Assembly (NCBI GenBank): GCA_017303505.1
Contig: JAFLCP010000068.1
Coordinates: forward strand, 1-39,389
DNA length: 39,389 nt
Reading direction: 5' to 3'
Source: Planctomycetota bacterium
GTDB taxonomy: Bacteria > Planctomycetota > Planctomycetia > Pirellulales > Pirellulaceae
The translations under genes and the position numbers were made by a program. Shown piece by piece: positions 25,539-35,406 of this stretch (within the stretch, counting starts at the first letter, position 1; each line of letters begins with the position of its first letter). The notes beneath the pieces were generated by a model that saw nothing but the letters and a program-made list of their open reading frames with translations, was not told the origin of the DNA and did no database searches.

Positions 25539-26687
25539 ATGATTCTCCGGAATCGCAATTGCAAGTGGCTAAAGGATTCTTTGTTCGGATTAGCTTTTTC
25601 CGCTGTTGGCTTGGGTGCCACAGGGATAGCTCAACAGCCATTTAACCAACCGCGCGGGAATGCCGTTCAGGGCAACACAGGTGGCGGAAATGTGGCTCCA
25701 CAAAACGGTGTTCCACAAAACGGAAATCCACAAGCCAATGGTTTTTCAACCGGTGGCCAACCTGCAGCGCCACAACAACCTGTCGGAAATCCTGCACAGC
25801 CTGCTGGGCCCGGTGTTCAACCCAATACGCCACCAGCCGATGCAGCTCCAGTCGCTCCATTTCCTCCCTTAGATGCTCGTTTGCAACAGTACTTGGAGCA
25901 AGTTCTCGGCGCCTGGGAAAAGGCTACATCGGATATCGAACGCTTCCGTTGTAACTTTACTCGCTGGGAATATGATCCGACCAACGGTCCTGCAAATACG
26001 CATTACACTTGGTCGCGCGGCATTCTGCGTTACATGAAGCCCGACAAAGGCCTCTTCCGTGTCGACGATATTCTCTTTTACAAGCCATCGGCCGATAACG
26101 GACAAGCAAAATATGAAGCGATCAAAGATCGTTTCGGTGATTATTGGATTTGTGATGGCAAGTCCATTCACATCTACGAGCGAAATGAGAAGAAAGTCAA
26201 GCGATATGACTTGCCACCTGAAATGCAAGGTGTGGGAATCTATCAGAGTCCCCTACCCTTCTTGTTCGGTGTAAAGAGCCAAGAAGTACAGTCACGTTAT
26301 TGGATTCGCCCTGTTCCGCCTGAGAACGGTTCTCAAACGGAAGTTTGGTTAGAAGCATATCCAAAGGGTCAAGCCGACGCAGCGAACTACCAAAAAGTGC
26401 TGGTTGTGTTGGATGCTCAAGAAGTGTTGCCTAAAGTTCTCGTTGTGTTTGATCCTAACTACACACCGCAGAACCCACAGCGAACTGTGTTTGAATTCAC
26501 CGAACGTGAACGCAACTGGACTTTGGTGGATCGCATCAACGATATCATCAAGTTGAACGAAGAGTTTATTCCTGCCGCACCACCTAAGGATTGGAAAATC
26601 GAAGTGACTCCGATCCAATCACAAGATGCTGCACCACCACGTGTTGCCAATCCAAATCAACCGGCCAACACCAATCCAATTCGATAA
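25539..26687 (+). CDS. TIGR03009-like exported protein (planctomycete family)
   Basis: About 382 residues. A signal peptide with a core LFGLAFSAVGLGATG ends near GIAQQ. Residues 35-110 are a low-complexity Asn/Gln/Pro/Gly-rich linker. The remainder is a conserved domain with LEQVLGAWEKATSDIERFRCNFTRWEYD at its start and RNWTLVDRINDIIKLNEEFIP near its end. The antiparallel strand pattern resembles the LolA/outer-membrane-lipoprotein-carrier-like folds, so binding of a lipid or lipoprotein is possible, but the family is uncharacterised. I chose ATG 25539 because AAGGGGAG lies about 9 bases before it; ATG 25530 is an alternative. A strong terminator follows the stop codon. Confidence 0.85.
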   Translation: MILRNRNCKWLKDSLFGLAFSAVGLGATGIAQQPFNQPRGNAVQGNTGGGNVAPQNGVPQNGNPQANGFSTGGQPAAPQQPVGNPAQPAGPGVQPNTPPADAAPVAPFPPLDARLQQYLEQVLGAWEKATSDIERFRCNFTRWEYDPTNGPANTHYTWSRGILRYMKPDKGLFRVDDILFYKPSADNGQAKYEAIKDRFGDYWICDGKSIHIYERNEKKVKRYDLPPEMQGVGIYQSPLPFLFGVKSQEVQSRYWIRPVPPENGSQTEVWLEAYPKGQADAANYQKVLVVLDAQEVLPKVLVVFDPNYTPQNPQRTVFEFTERERNWTLVDRINDIIKLNEEFIPAAPPKDWKIEVTPIQSQDAAPPRVANPNQPANTNPIR

Positions 26688-26720
26688 TCGTTGGCAACAA
26701 CAGTCAGAACCGTTTCAGGG

Positions 26721-26762
26721 AATCCACGTTCAGCTTAGAAGTTGAACGTGGATTTATTTTTT
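26721..26762 (+). terminator. Strong rho-independent terminator after the TIGR03009-like gene
   Basis: A perfect 12-bp stem, AATCCACGTTCA (26721-26732) with TGAACGTGGATT (26743-26754), a 10-base loop, and a T-rich tail (TATTTTTTCC). Its right arm overlaps the stop codon of the convergent VCBS gene, so transcription from both directions meets here. Confidence 0.85.
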
Positions 26763-27962
26763 CCAGTAGATAACCGCGTTATGCGTAGCTCGCCCTACCG
26801 CGATGATTTCATCTTGGCCATCTTGATTTAAGTCGGCGGTCACCAAGTCTTCTACAGCAACTTGTCCTGGCTCGATCAGTTGACGTTGCCATTGACCATC
26901 TATCCGTTTGTAAAGCCGAACACCGCATCGATGCGAGGCATTTTGATCGTCACGTACTCCGGCGACCAACTCTGGGGTGCCATCATGATCGAAATCCGAC
27001 CATGCGACAGCGTGTCCCCATTTCAACTCGGTGTCTACTTCTGTGCGTTTCCATAAGTTACCGTTGTCAGTCGTTTTAGTTGGCGCTGCTTCGGCATACA
27101 CGACAACTTTATCGCCGTGCCAAGGTTCAATTGTGGCAGCCAATCGGGCTCCAGGTTGGGCGGCTTGCCACACTTTAACTTCACTCGATCCAATCAATGG
27201 TGCGTTCCCCACTTGTCCGCTGCCGATGTGGACCAGAGAAGCTGGCTTATCCCCTTCTTGACGAACGAGGGTTAATCCTTCAAAGCTGGCTGCTACGATT
27301 TCGTGCTTACCATTTTTGTCCAGATCGACAACGTCAAGGTTGTGCATCACCTTCAGTGAATTGGTAATAACAGACGGTTCCCAATTTGCTGTACGAGGCT
27401 CCTGAGGAATCACATAGCGGAGCAAGCGAATGCCATGTTGTGTCAGTTCCGGTGGCCGCGTTCCACGCCCCTTTAGCGGAGCCACAATCAGTTCCTGTTG
27501 ACCATTTCCGTCGAGGTCGGCCCACGCCATTCGATGCGTTGTCGGTTCGGTGCCAATCTCGCGATAGGTCCAGGGTTGGGTTGGATCTTCCCCAGCGAAT
27601 AGCAAGCCAATTTGCCCACCACTGTCACTGTTACCGAATTGCCAGTCCGACCCTACGGCCATATCGAGTCGGCCATCATTGTCGATGTCATGAATAGCGA
27701 CACAAACGTTATCAAATTTGGCATCTGGCGTGGAATAGATCTCGTGCAGCTTCCAGGTCGGATTCTCAAGCCACAGAATCCGTTTCGAATCGACAATCAC
27801 AATATCCAACTGCTTATCGCCGTTGATGTCGGCTGTACGAACGGCGTATCCAACTTGCAGAGTGACAGGCAGGACGTCAGCTCGCCATTCAAATTGAGCG
27901 CGCGCGGTAGAGCAGAACGTTAGGAGCAGTGTTGCTCCTAACGAGAAATAAAATCGTTTCAT
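26754..27962 (-). CDS. Exported FG-GAP/VCBS-repeat protein
   Basis: A 402-residue secreted beta-propeller. A signal peptide (MKRFYFSLGATLLLTFCSTARA, cleavage before QFEW) is followed by at least six Asp-rich repeat motifs of the type D-x-(D/N)-x-(D/N)-G-x-x-(D/E)-(I/L/M): DINGDKQLDIVI, DIDNDGRLDMAVG, DLDGNGQQELIVA, DLDKNGKHEIVAA, DFDHDGTPELVAG and DLNQDGQDEIIAVG. These are calcium-binding-like blades of the FG-GAP/VCBS type, found in integrin-like and planctomycete cell-surface proteins. Ligand unknown. It lies 24 bp after acetyl-CoA synthetase on the same strand, so it may share that transcript, without an obvious functional link. Confidence 0.9.
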   Translation of the reverse strand: MKRFYFSLGATLLLTFCSTARAQFEWRADVLPVTLQVGYAVRTADINGDKQLDIVIVDSKRILWLENPTWKLHEIYSTPDAKFDNVCVAIHDIDNDGRLDMAVGSDWQFGNSDSGGQIGLLFAGEDPTQPWTYREIGTEPTTHRMAWADLDGNGQQELIVAPLKGRGTRPPELTQHGIRLLRYVIPQEPRTANWEPSVITNSLKVMHNLDVVDLDKNGKHEIVAASFEGLTLVRQEGDKPASLVHIGSGQVGNAPLIGSSEVKVWQAAQPGARLAATIEPWHGDKVVVYAEAAPTKTTDNGNLWKRTEVDTELKWGHAVAWSDFDHDGTPELVAGVRDDQNASHRCGVRLYKRIDGQWQRQLIEPGQVAVEDLVTADLNQDGQDEIIAVGRATHNAVIYWKK

Positions 27963-27986
27963 ATCCGCCTCGTCAGAGATGATCGA

Positions 27987-29945
27987 TTATTCGTCGTCGC
28001 CACGTAGCTTGGCGAGTACGGAATAATCTTCCAGGGTGCTCGTGTCACCAACATGCTCTTTGCCTGATGCGATATCTCGCAGCAATCGTCGCATGATTTT
28101 ACCGCTACGCGTCTTCGGTAGAGCGTTCGCAAAATGGATGTCATCAGGTTGAGCTAATGCACCAATTTCGTGACGCACATGTTTCTTCAGTTGATCGCGA
28201 AGCTCGTCGGTTGGTTCGACATTTTTCAGCGTGACAAAGGCCGAGATTGCTTGACCGCGAATCTCATCGGGTTTGCCTACCACAGCGGCTTCTGCAACGG
28301 CAGGATGGCTCACCAAAGCGCTCTCAACTTCAATGGTGCTGAGTCGATGTCCGGCGACGTTAATCACGTCATCGATGCGGCCCATGATCCAGTAGTATCC
28401 ATCTTCATCTTTGCGGGCATTGTCGCCAGTGAGATACATACCCTTGATCTTGGTCCAATATTGCTCTTGATATCGTTGATCGTCGCCCCAAATACCTCGC
28501 AACATCCCAGGCCAAGGATGGGCAATACACAACATGCCCCCTTTCCCTTGAGGAACTTCAGTGCCTGTATTGTCAACGATTTTGGGCAACACACCCGGCA
28601 ATGGACGCGTGCAACTCCCTGGCTTTAGCGATACCACTCCCGGTAGTGGCGACATCATGATGCCACCGGTTTCCGTTTGCCACCATGTATCCACAATGGG
28701 ACAACGACCGCCACCGATCTTGCGGTAATACCACATCCAAGCTTCAGGATTGATCCCTTCACCCACAGATCCCAAAAGGCGAAGTGTGCTCAAGTCGTGC
28801 TTGTCGACGTGGTGGTCACCCCATTTGATGAAAGCTCGAATGGCAGTAGGCGCCGTATACAGTATCGATACTCGATACTTTTCGATGATGGCCCAGAAGC
28901 GATCTTCTTCCGGATGATTTGGCGCACCTTCATAAATGACTTGCGTTACACCGGCAGCCAGAGGTCCGTAGACAATGTAGCTGTGACCAGTAATCCAACC
29001 ACAGTCCGCCGTGCACCAAAATACATCTTCATCACGATGATCGAAGACCCATTGGAATGTTTTCTTGGCATACAAATTGTAACCTGCGGTGGTATGCCGA
29101 ATTCCCTTAGGCTTACCGGTCGAGCCACTGGTGTATAGGATAAACAAGGGTGTTTCACTATCCAGCGCTTCAGCAGGACAATCATCCGAGACATCAGCCA
29201 ACAACGCGCTCCATGTAATGTCGCGTCCTTCGGTCATCGGTACTTTGTTGCCCACGCGTTCATAGACGATGCAATGTTTAACGGTAGGACTCTTGCTTAA
29301 AGCTTCATCGACGTTGGCTTTGAGTGGCAATACCTTTCCGCGACGATAACCTCCATCGGCCGTCACAATGACTTTAGCTTTTGCGTCGTTATTTCGATCG
29401 GCAATGGCTTCACCTGAAAAGCCACCAAAGATGACAGAATGAACAGCGCCGATACGAGCGCAAGCCAACATCGCCACCACAAGTTCGGGAGTCATGGGCA
29501 TGTAGATGCTGACGACATCGCCTTTGGCAACGCCCAATTTCTTCAACCCGTTGGCGAATCGAGACACTTCTCGCTTTAGTTGAGCGTAGGTTACTTCGCG
29601 AGTGTCACCTGGCTCACCCTCCCAAAGCAATGCCACACGATTGCCATTACCAGAAGCAACGTGAGCATCCACGCAGTTGTAACACGCGTTGGTTTTCCCA
29701 CCGACAAACCACTCCGCAAACGGTTCGTTCCATTTCAAAGTGGTGTGGAATGGTTCGAACCAATGAAGTTCCTTCTTGGCTAAATTGCTCCAAAACCCTT
29801 CGGGGTCCTTAATCGACTGCTGGTAAAGATCGTTGTATTGAGCTTCACTGTTGATCACAGCGTTGCGTACGAAGTCTACGCTTGGTGGAAACAAGCGAGT
29901 CTCGTTCATCACGGTATGAACATCACCAGTAGAATGGTCCGACAT
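27987..29945 (-). CDS. acs: Acetate--CoA ligase (acetyl-CoA synthetase)
   Basis: A 652-residue AMP-forming acetyl-CoA synthetase that turns acetate, ATP and CoA into acetyl-CoA. Diagnostic motifs are [12 protein letters not shown] (phosphate-binding loop), WWQTETGG (adenine/carboxylate site), [20 protein letters not shown] (hinge) and [13 protein letters not shown], whose Lys is the known acetylation target in the family. I chose ATG 29945: the longer frame from 30041 adds a low-complexity Ser/Pro tract unlike the family, while the 652-residue product has the usual length. No Shine-Dalgarno is obvious. A palindromic hairpin lies upstream (30020-30047). Confidence 0.96.
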   Translation of the reverse strand: MSDHSTGDVHTVMNETRLFPPSVDFVRNAVINSEAQYNDLYQQSIKDPEGFWSNLAKKELHWFEPFHTTLKWNEPFAEWFVGGKTNACYNCVDAHVASGNGNRVALLWEGEPGDTREVTYAQLKREVSRFANGLKKLGVAKGDVVSIYMPMTPELVVAMLACARIGAVHSVIFGGFSGEAIADRNNDAKAKVIVTADGGYRRGKVLPLKANVDEALSKSPTVKHCIVYERVGNKVPMTEGRDITWSALLADVSDDCPAEALDSETPLFILYTSGSTGKPKGIRHTTAGYNLYAKKTFQWVFDHRDEDVFWCTADCGWITGHSYIVYGPLAAGVTQVIYEGAPNHPEEDRFWAIIEKYRVSILYTAPTAIRAFIKWGDHHVDKHDLSTLRLLGSVGEGINPEAWMWYYRKIGGGRCPIVDTWWQTETGGIMMSPLPGVVSLKPGSCTRPLPGVLPKIVDNTGTEVPQGKGGMLCIAHPWPGMLRGIWGDDQRYQEQYWTKIKGMYLTGDNARKDEDGYYWIMGRIDDVINVAGHRLSTIEVESALVSHPAVAEAAVVGKPDEIRGQAISAFVTLKNVEPTDELRDQLKKHVRHEIGALAQPDDIHFANALPKTRSGKIMRRLLRDIASGKEHVGDTSTLEDYSVLAKLRGDDE

Positions 29946-30019
29946 AGTTGGAGCGCTTTCGTATCGAAAATCGTCAGGAGAGGAAGGCAACGGGGGCGGT
30001 GAGGAAATCAGCAAACAGT

Positions 30020-30047
30020 CTCCCTCTTCGCCCCGGGGCAAAGGGAG
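30020..30047 (-). promoter_or_regulatory. Palindromic hairpin upstream of acs
   Basis: CTCCCT (30020-30025) pairs with AGGGAG (30042-30047), with an inner GCCCC-GGGGC palindrome. It is 75-100 bases upstream of the acs start, so it may lie in the leader or the promoter. Similar GC-palindromes are common in planctomycete intergenic DNA, so a specific role is uncertain. Confidence 0.4.
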
Positions 30048-30067
30048 AATTCTAGTTTTAGAGCCTT

Positions 30068-30091
30068 GGGGCTGTCAATTTAGCCAGCCCC
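30068..30091 (-). terminator. Hairpin between the beta-CASP gene and acs
   Basis: GGGGCTG (30068-30074) and CAGCCCC (30085-30091) enclose a 10-base loop. It lies 27 bp after the beta-CASP RNase stop codon on the minus strand. A U-run is not obvious on that side, so it may be only a partial or factor-dependent terminator. Confidence 0.4.
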
Positions 30092-30117
30092 CCGAATCTC
30101 TGGCAGATTCCGATCCC

Positions 30118-31449
30118 TTAGCTCACCTTGTAGCCCAATTCGACCAATTTTTCCGTCAGAGCAGCCTTTGCGGGCGGATCTCCATGGACCAAGCGAATCT
30201 CAGCCGGTTTTTGGGGAATTCCTGTCACGAAATGAATCAAGTCCGCTTGGTCTGCGTGGGCAGAGTAACCCGAAAGGCTGTGAACTTGTGCATTAATGGT
30301 GTAAGAACGTCCGTCCAGTTTGACCCACGACGATCCCTCTTGAATGTACGAACCTGGGGTGCCACGCGCTTGGTAACCTACAAAAACCACATCCGTAGTC
30401 GGCTCGCCCAGAAACTCTTTGAGATAGTTCACCACGCGTCCACCGCTGCACATACCACTCCCAGCAATCACCACCGCTGGACGTTTCGTCTCTTTCAGAT
30501 CCTCGACTACTTGTCGATGGTCTTTATGCGAATCGATCTCCATTAAGCCACGGAACATCAGCGGCTGTTTATCCAAAGCGAGCACATCTAAGGCTTCTTC
30601 GCTCCAAAACGGCTTCATCGAGTCATAGATGTCGGTCAGTCGATTACCTAGAGGCGAATCAACAATGATGTCGACATCATCCAACGCGCTGCATTTTCCA
30701 ACCTTCACAAGTCCTTCCAAAATGAGGTTGAGTTCGTAGAGCAACTCTTGCGTTCTACCTAAACTAAACGCAGGAATGATGGTTACACCCGCATTTGCCA
30801 AAGTGTGGCACAAAATTTTGGAAAGTTGTTCAATGCGTTGCTCGCGGCCGATGTGACAACGGTCGCCGTATGTGCTTTCCAAAACCAAGAAGTCAGCGCG
30901 TTCAGGGCTTACAGGTTGGCGAAGGAGTGGCTGATGGGATGCGCCAAGGTCGCCACTGAAAACGACTCGTGAATCTTCATAGTCAAACTCCAGGTAAGCT
31001 GAGCCTAGCACGTGTCCTGCAGGTTGGAAGCGGACCTTTAATCCTCGCCCCATATCACTCCATTGATGATAAGGTAGCGGTTTGAGCATACTGCGAATCG
31101 TCCGCAAAAGATGTTCGATTACTTTCTGTTTGCGTGTGATTCCCAAGCGAATTGCATCTTCAAGCATCAGTGGCAACAAGGCCGCAGTCGGCTTTGAGCA
31201 ATAAATCGGCCCCTTAAACCCTGCGTCGATCAAATAGGGAATACGTCCCACGTGATCGATATGCACATGCGTCAAAAACAAACTCTCCACGTGGTCCAGT
31301 GGGAAATCAATCACGGAGTTTTTCCGTCCTTGATTGTCTTCACCTTGAAAGAGGCCGCAATCGATCAACACGGATCGTTGATCGCTAACGACTAACTCAT
31401 GACAGGAACCTGTGACACCGTCGTAGGCACCGTGATGGATAATGTCCAT
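30118..31449 (-). CDS. Beta-CASP metallo-beta-lactamase-fold RNase (CPSF73/RNase J-like)
   Basis: A 443-residue MBL-fold protein with the metal motif HVHIDH (H61, H63, D65, H66), later AGHVLGSAYLEFD and FSGDLG, and the C-terminal GSGMCSGGRVV and SGYSAHADQ blocks of the beta-CASP/RMMBL type. These features identify a zinc-dependent RNA exonuclease or endonuclease. The start codon overlaps the stop codon of the upstream gene by one base (TGATG), implying translational coupling. Its partner is an exported sugar-dehydrogenase cytochrome, so the coupling looks positional rather than functional. A role in RNA maturation or decay is expected. Confidence 0.92.
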   Translation of the reverse strand: MDIIHHGAYDGVTGSCHELVVSDQRSVLIDCGLFQGEDNQGRKNSVIDFPLDHVESLFLTHVHIDHVGRIPYLIDAGFKGPIYCSKPTAALLPLMLEDAIRLGITRKQKVIEHLLRTIRSMLKPLPYHQWSDMGRGLKVRFQPAGHVLGSAYLEFDYEDSRVVFSGDLGASHQPLLRQPVSPERADFLVLESTYGDRCHIGREQRIEQLSKILCHTLANAGVTIIPAFSLGRTQELLYELNLILEGLVKVGKCSALDDVDIIVDSPLGNRLTDIYDSMKPFWSEEALDVLALDKQPLMFRGLMEIDSHKDHRQVVEDLKETKRPAVVIAGSGMCSGGRVVNYLKEFLGEPTTDVVFVGYQARGTPGSYIQEGSSWVKLDGRSYTINAQVHSLSGYSAHADQADLIHFVTGIPQKPAEIRLVHGDPPAKAALTEKLVELGYKVS

Positions 31450-34400
31450 CAGTTACCCCCTTCATTTTTTGGAGAAGATAAAGTTCTGATCCATTCATTC
31501 AACAAATCGACCGCTTGTTGATCGACGATCGAGGTCGCCAATTGAGGCATTTTACCGTTTTCTCGCGTGCTCACACGACGTAGCAAAACGCTCTCCTGCG
31601 GTTTACCTGCTGACACAATTTTGGCGTTCGGAATATCGAACGTCATGTGCCTCGGCGTTTCATTGACTAACGCGCATTGCTCTAACGACACCTGATACCG
31701 CAAATCCATCGCCGCATTGCCACCGCCAGCAGGTTGGTGACATGAAGAACAATTCGAATGCAAGTAGGCTCGAACCCGAGCATTAATCTCTTGCGTCGAA
31801 TCGTATGGATTGGCCAGTCGCGGAAGCTTTTCGGGGGGAAGTGGTAACAGCGTACTATCGCTCGCAAAGGAACGCTGTGGTTCTGCAGAACTGCTCGATT
31901 TTTTCGCATAAGACCGTGGAGGAACCTTGAAAAATCCCAACCGTTCCAGCAGAGCGAGTTGATTCTCGGTCACACCGTCGTAGTCAAAATCGCGATTCAT
32001 TTGGGCCGTTTGTAGCCCGAGCGTATAATTCGCGGCTCGACTATGACACACCATGCACTCAGCTCGACTGGGATAATGCCACGTTTGTTTGCGGACTCCT
32101 TCAGGCTGTGAAGTATCAACAACTTGAAACTCGACATCCTGACCTTCGCTCTCGACCAACACAGCGTCGGTCCCAGCATCATTCCAGCGATACGAATAGC
32201 CGACCCATTCGTTTTGTTCGCGAAGCATAAAGCGAGTTTCGATCCATCGCCGCTGGTTACCATTGTCACTTGGGAAATCGAGTGCAAAGCTTTTGATCAG
32301 CACCGTTCCGTTGGGGAATGTCCATCCCATTTCATTTTGGAACTCGATTCGACGAGGCCCCTCTTCGTTCGTGGGAATGACGAACCAGCGTTCCTTATGA
32401 GCACCGTCACTCCACAACGGAGAATTCACCTCATAGGGAATCGCACCGGCGATAAGTCGATGTTTTTTCACATTTTCGAACAAGCCACTCTCGCTTAGTT
32501 TACGTGGAAAACTCTGCGAGCGGTCTTCGGCAGTGTTCGGCACAAGTTTCAGAATGCTCTTGCCTAGGTGGTCGAGAACCCAGAGCTCGCCATCAGGAGT
32601 TTCCTCGAAGGCCGTGATTCCAGCGGCTGTATCAGCGATCTCGCGTCGTTTCACCACTTGCTTGCCATCGTGCCACAGCCCCCAAATTTTGCCTGTCGAA
32701 TAGTCACCATAAATGTAAGCTTCCTGTAGCAAAGAAAGCGCCGGATCATCTCCGTGGTAGACGACTCCCCCCGTGAGTGAACGGGCTTCGCTGTGATGAT
32801 GATCGACCGTTGGAGGTTGAATGGGTTCTGGTCCGCGCGGTCGGTTGATATAGAAAGGCGAGGCACCTTCCATAACGCTCCAACCATAATTCGCGCCGCG
32901 CTCAATAAGATAAACTTGTTCCCAGAGATCTTGACCATTTTGACCGACCCAGATTCGGCCTGATTTTCGATCGGTCGTGATTCTCCATGGATTTCGCATT
33001 CCATAGGCCCAAGTTTCTGGACGTGTCCCAGCTCGACCAACAAATGGATTATCTGTTGGAACTTGGTAGGGTTGTTCGGCAGTACTTTCGCGGACGTCAA
33101 TTCGCAATACCTTGGCAGTAAGTTCCGTAAGGTCTTGGCCACGCAAATTGGTGTCTGAGTCACTCGTACCATCACCGGTGGTTACATACAGCAGTCCATC
33201 GCGACCAAACGTTATCGCAGCGCCATTGTGCCCATTCGATGGCCATTCAATGATGGTGAGAGGCTCAACTAGTTCAGCCTCTCCGGCTGCCAATGCCTGA
33301 ACCTTGTAGCGTGTGATGCGCGAGTGCATCGCTTCATTCACATACGGTCCATTCGAACCGATGTAGAGATAAGGTTCAGCGGGATAGTTGGGATGAAAAA
33401 GTAAATCATAATGCACAGTGCCATTGGCAACTGGAATCGCTTCGCGCATTGGCCCCAGGCCACGGTTTCGATCGAAGAAACCAATTTTGGAAGGGCCATA
33501 CGCTTCAGCTTGCGTGATGATCCATACACGATCACTCTGCGGCTCATGACGAATGGCGATGGGCAAATCGATTTGCAATTTGGGGAACCGATTGATGGTG
33601 GTAAATGGCAATGGTGGTTCAGGATTCCCCGTCACTTTAGAAGTGGTGACTGGTATCCTTTCGGTGAAACGCGAATGCTCTGCTTGTTTGGGGGCGACTG
33701 GACCTAAAAAACGGATAGGCACAAACTGTTCATAATCGTGAAAGGAACGTCGCTTGAGCGGGGCGATACTGGTAAGCGTTGGTTCAGTATCCGACGCGTT
33801 GAAGTCGTATCGGCATAACGAGTAAGTCCATGTTTCGCCTGGTTCAGGTCGACCACCTGTCGGTCCAAAATCTTCCCAGGCAAGACGAAATTCAACTTCC
33901 CAAAAGCGGTCATTATCCGCGCGGTTATCGAGAGTGCCGTCGAGGTGCACCGCCGATTGAAAATCGAATATGTCCTTCAAACGAAACTCGTCATAGGCAT
34001 TGGGGCCACGCTTCGGAATGTACAAATCCATTTGTACGTTGCCCGGAGTGACATGGAACTCGTAATAACCACCGTGTGATTGGGATGGTTTTAGAAAAAC
34101 TTCAAAGACATCATCATTCCAAGTTCTGCCATCCCGCTCCTTGACTGTCGATTGCAGATCTTTGTCTTGTAGCTTCGCCCAGAAGTAAACGTAATCTCGA
34201 TCCCACAAAATCTTGGCCACCGTTGGGCTGATGCGTTTCTCACCCTCTTCACCGAGCCAAGCCATACGAAAACTCTGAATCGTTTGGGCCTTTTCCCAAA
34301 CAGCTTCATCACCTTTTCCATCGATGATGGGGGGCGTGGGTGCGAAGGTGCAAGGATAGGGGGCAATGTCTTCTGGTTCACAGGCGTCCAACATTGCAAT

Positions 34401-34472
34401 CAAGTTGAGCGAGAAGGCGCATAACCAAAAAAGAGTGATTGTTCGAGGAATCATATTCATGGTCTGAAGCAT
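31449..34472 (-). CDS. Exported CBM9-like / PQQ-type sugar dehydrogenase / diheme cytochrome fusion
   Basis: A 1007-residue exported protein in three parts. Residues 1-30 hold a signal region. Residues 40-260 are CBM9-like (TPPIIDGKGDEAVWEKA, then an EVFLKP strand), as in proteins that bind glycan ends. Residues 290-650 form a beta-propeller resembling glucose/sorbosone dehydrogenases (YLYIGSNGPY, GHNGAAITFGRDGLLYVTTGDG, WAYGMRNPWRI, NYGWSVMEG). The C-terminal part has two CxxCH hemes, CMVCH (806-810) and CSSCH (908-912). Such enzymes oxidise sugars and pass electrons to the chain. The start is uncertain (alternatives at 34460 and 34454 shorten the leader by 4 or 6 residues). It is coupled to the beta-CASP gene. 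Confidence 0.85.
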   Translation of the reverse strand: MLQTMNMIPRTITLFWLCAFSLNLIAMLDACEPEDIAPYPCTFAPTPPIIDGKGDEAVWEKAQTIQSFRMAWLGEEGEKRISPTVAKILWDRDYVYFWAKLQDKDLQSTVKERDGRTWNDDVFEVFLKPSQSHGGYYEFHVTPGNVQMDLYIPKRGPNAYDEFRLKDIFDFQSAVHLDGTLDNRADNDRFWEVEFRLAWEDFGPTGGRPEPGETWTYSLCRYDFNASDTEPTLTSIAPLKRRSFHDYEQFVPIRFLGPVAPKQAEHSRFTERIPVTTSKVTGNPEPPLPFTTINRFPKLQIDLPIAIRHEPQSDRVWIITQAEAYGPSKIGFFDRNRGLGPMREAIPVANGTVHYDLLFHPNYPAEPYLYIGSNGPYVNEAMHSRITRYKVQALAAGEAELVEPLTIIEWPSNGHNGAAITFGRDGLLYVTTGDGTSDSDTNLRGQDLTELTAKVLRIDVRESTAEQPYQVPTDNPFVGRAGTRPETWAYGMRNPWRITTDRKSGRIWVGQNGQDLWEQVYLIERGANYGWSVMEGASPFYINRPRGPEPIQPPTVDHHHSEARSLTGGVVYHGDDPALSLLQEAYIYGDYSTGKIWGLWHDGKQVVKRREIADTAAGITAFEETPDGELWVLDHLGKSILKLVPNTAEDRSQSFPRKLSESGLFENVKKHRLIAGAIPYEVNSPLWSDGAHKERWFVIPTNEEGPRRIEFQNEMGWTFPNGTVLIKSFALDFPSDNGNQRRWIETRFMLREQNEWVGYSYRWNDAGTDAVLVESEGQDVEFQVVDTSQPEGVRKQTWHYPSRAECMVCHSRAANYTLGLQTAQMNRDFDYDGVTENQLALLERLGFFKVPPRSYAKKSSSSAEPQRSFASDSTLLPLPPEKLPRLANPYDSTQEINARVRAYLHSNCSSCHQPAGGGNAAMDLRYQVSLEQCALVNETPRHMTFDIPNAKIVSAGKPQESVLLRRVSTRENGKMPQLATSIVDQQAVDLLNEWIRTLSSPKNEGGN

Positions 34473-34658
34473 CGGATAAGGCCAACGATCAGGTCTACAG
34501 GCAATCTGGACAACCTACTATACTGTCCTGGCAGCGTTGGTGTTGCAACCGTTCGAGCTGTTTAGCCTGTTTGCTTCCAAAAGTTGCCCTTAATGCGGAG
34601 CCGTTACGGTTTTCACGTTGGGTTAACCACTGATTTTTCCCTTGAAATACATCTCCAT

Positions 34659-35258
34659 ATGATTCGCGCGTCCAATCAGATAATGCCCCAGGAAGCCCGT
34701 TTACGACAAGGGGCTTGGCTTTTCCTGGCGATGTTGGGAGTGTTTTTCGTCTCGTGCATGATTTTGTTTCTGCTCTATGCGTTAACGCGCGATCGGCCTG
34801 ACAACCTCAAGGTTTCGCCGTTGCTGCTTCCTCCCAGTTTTATCGCAACCACTTTTCTATTGGTGGGGATTTCAGCCACTCTTCACCTGGCCGTACGAAG
34901 TGTGAGGAGCGAGCAACAGGTAGCCTTACGACGTTATGTAAGCTTGGCCTTTATCATGTCGATTCTCTTTCTGATCTTTCAATCCTTTGGAATGGCTTGG
35001 CTAGCGATTGTCCATTTCAAAATCGATAAGCCCGAAGAGACGCTGTATGGCTTAACGTTCTTTCTCGCCTTTGTTCATGCCTTACACGTTGTTGGTGGCG
35101 TGGTTTCGATCATCTACGTGATGGTCAAAGTGTGGCGTTTGATGTATGACCATGAGAACTATTGGGGCGTGGTCTATTGCGCTTGGTATTGGCATTTCCT
35201 CGACTTGGTTTGGTTGTTTATGCTCCTCAGCTTTGCTCTGGCCGCAGTCTTAGCGTGA
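34659..35258 (+). CDS. Cytochrome c oxidase subunit III-like protein
   Basis: About 199 residues with five membrane helices: WLFLAMLGVFFVSCMILFLL, then helices around FIATTFLLVGISATLHL, SLAFIMSILFLIFQSFGMAWL, GLTFFLAFVHALHVVGGVVS and WYWHFLDLVWLFMLLSFAL. The HALHVVGG and YWHFLDLVWLFM motifs identify the COX3/CyoC family, an accessory subunit of heme-copper oxidases. It is short, with five rather than seven helices, as in CyoC-type subunits. No subunit I or II is in the window, so it is either detached from its operon or an orphan. ATG 34659 is preferred; ATG 34683 is possible, and neither has a good Shine-Dalgarno. Confidence 0.85.
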   Translation: MIRASNQIMPQEARLRQGAWLFLAMLGVFFVSCMILFLLYALTRDRPDNLKVSPLLLPPSFIATTFLLVGISATLHLAVRSVRSEQQVALRRYVSLAFIMSILFLIFQSFGMAWLAIVHFKIDKPEETLYGLTFFLAFVHALHVVGGVVSIIYVMVKVWRLMYDHENYWGVVYCAWYWHFLDLVWLFMLLSFALAAVLA

Positions 35259-35370
35259 GCCTCTTCCTCCAACAAACCTTCTCTCACCATCCCTCCTCCG
35301 TTCGCTGACGCGCTAACCCGACCACGATCAAGTTTACAATTTACGACAACACCTCCCGCTATCGGCTCGA

Positions 35371-35398
35371 ATTCCTAATTCCTAATTTTTAATTCCCA
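35371..35398. repeat. Heptanucleotide tandem repeat, ATTCCTA-like, four copies
   Basis: ATTCCTA, ATTCCTA, ATTTTTA and ATTCCCA form four head-to-tail heptamers just before the PVC-cytochrome stop region. It is the third short-unit tandem array in the window. No other content is visible in the 148-bp gap. Confidence 0.7.
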
Positions 35399-35406
35399 AT
35401 TGCCCC

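Noticed and set aside
32651..33175. A 174-residue same-strand frame in the middle of the CBM9-propeller-cytochrome gene
   Set aside because: It lies in another phase of a gene with continuous conserved blocks, so it is a shadow and not a second gene.
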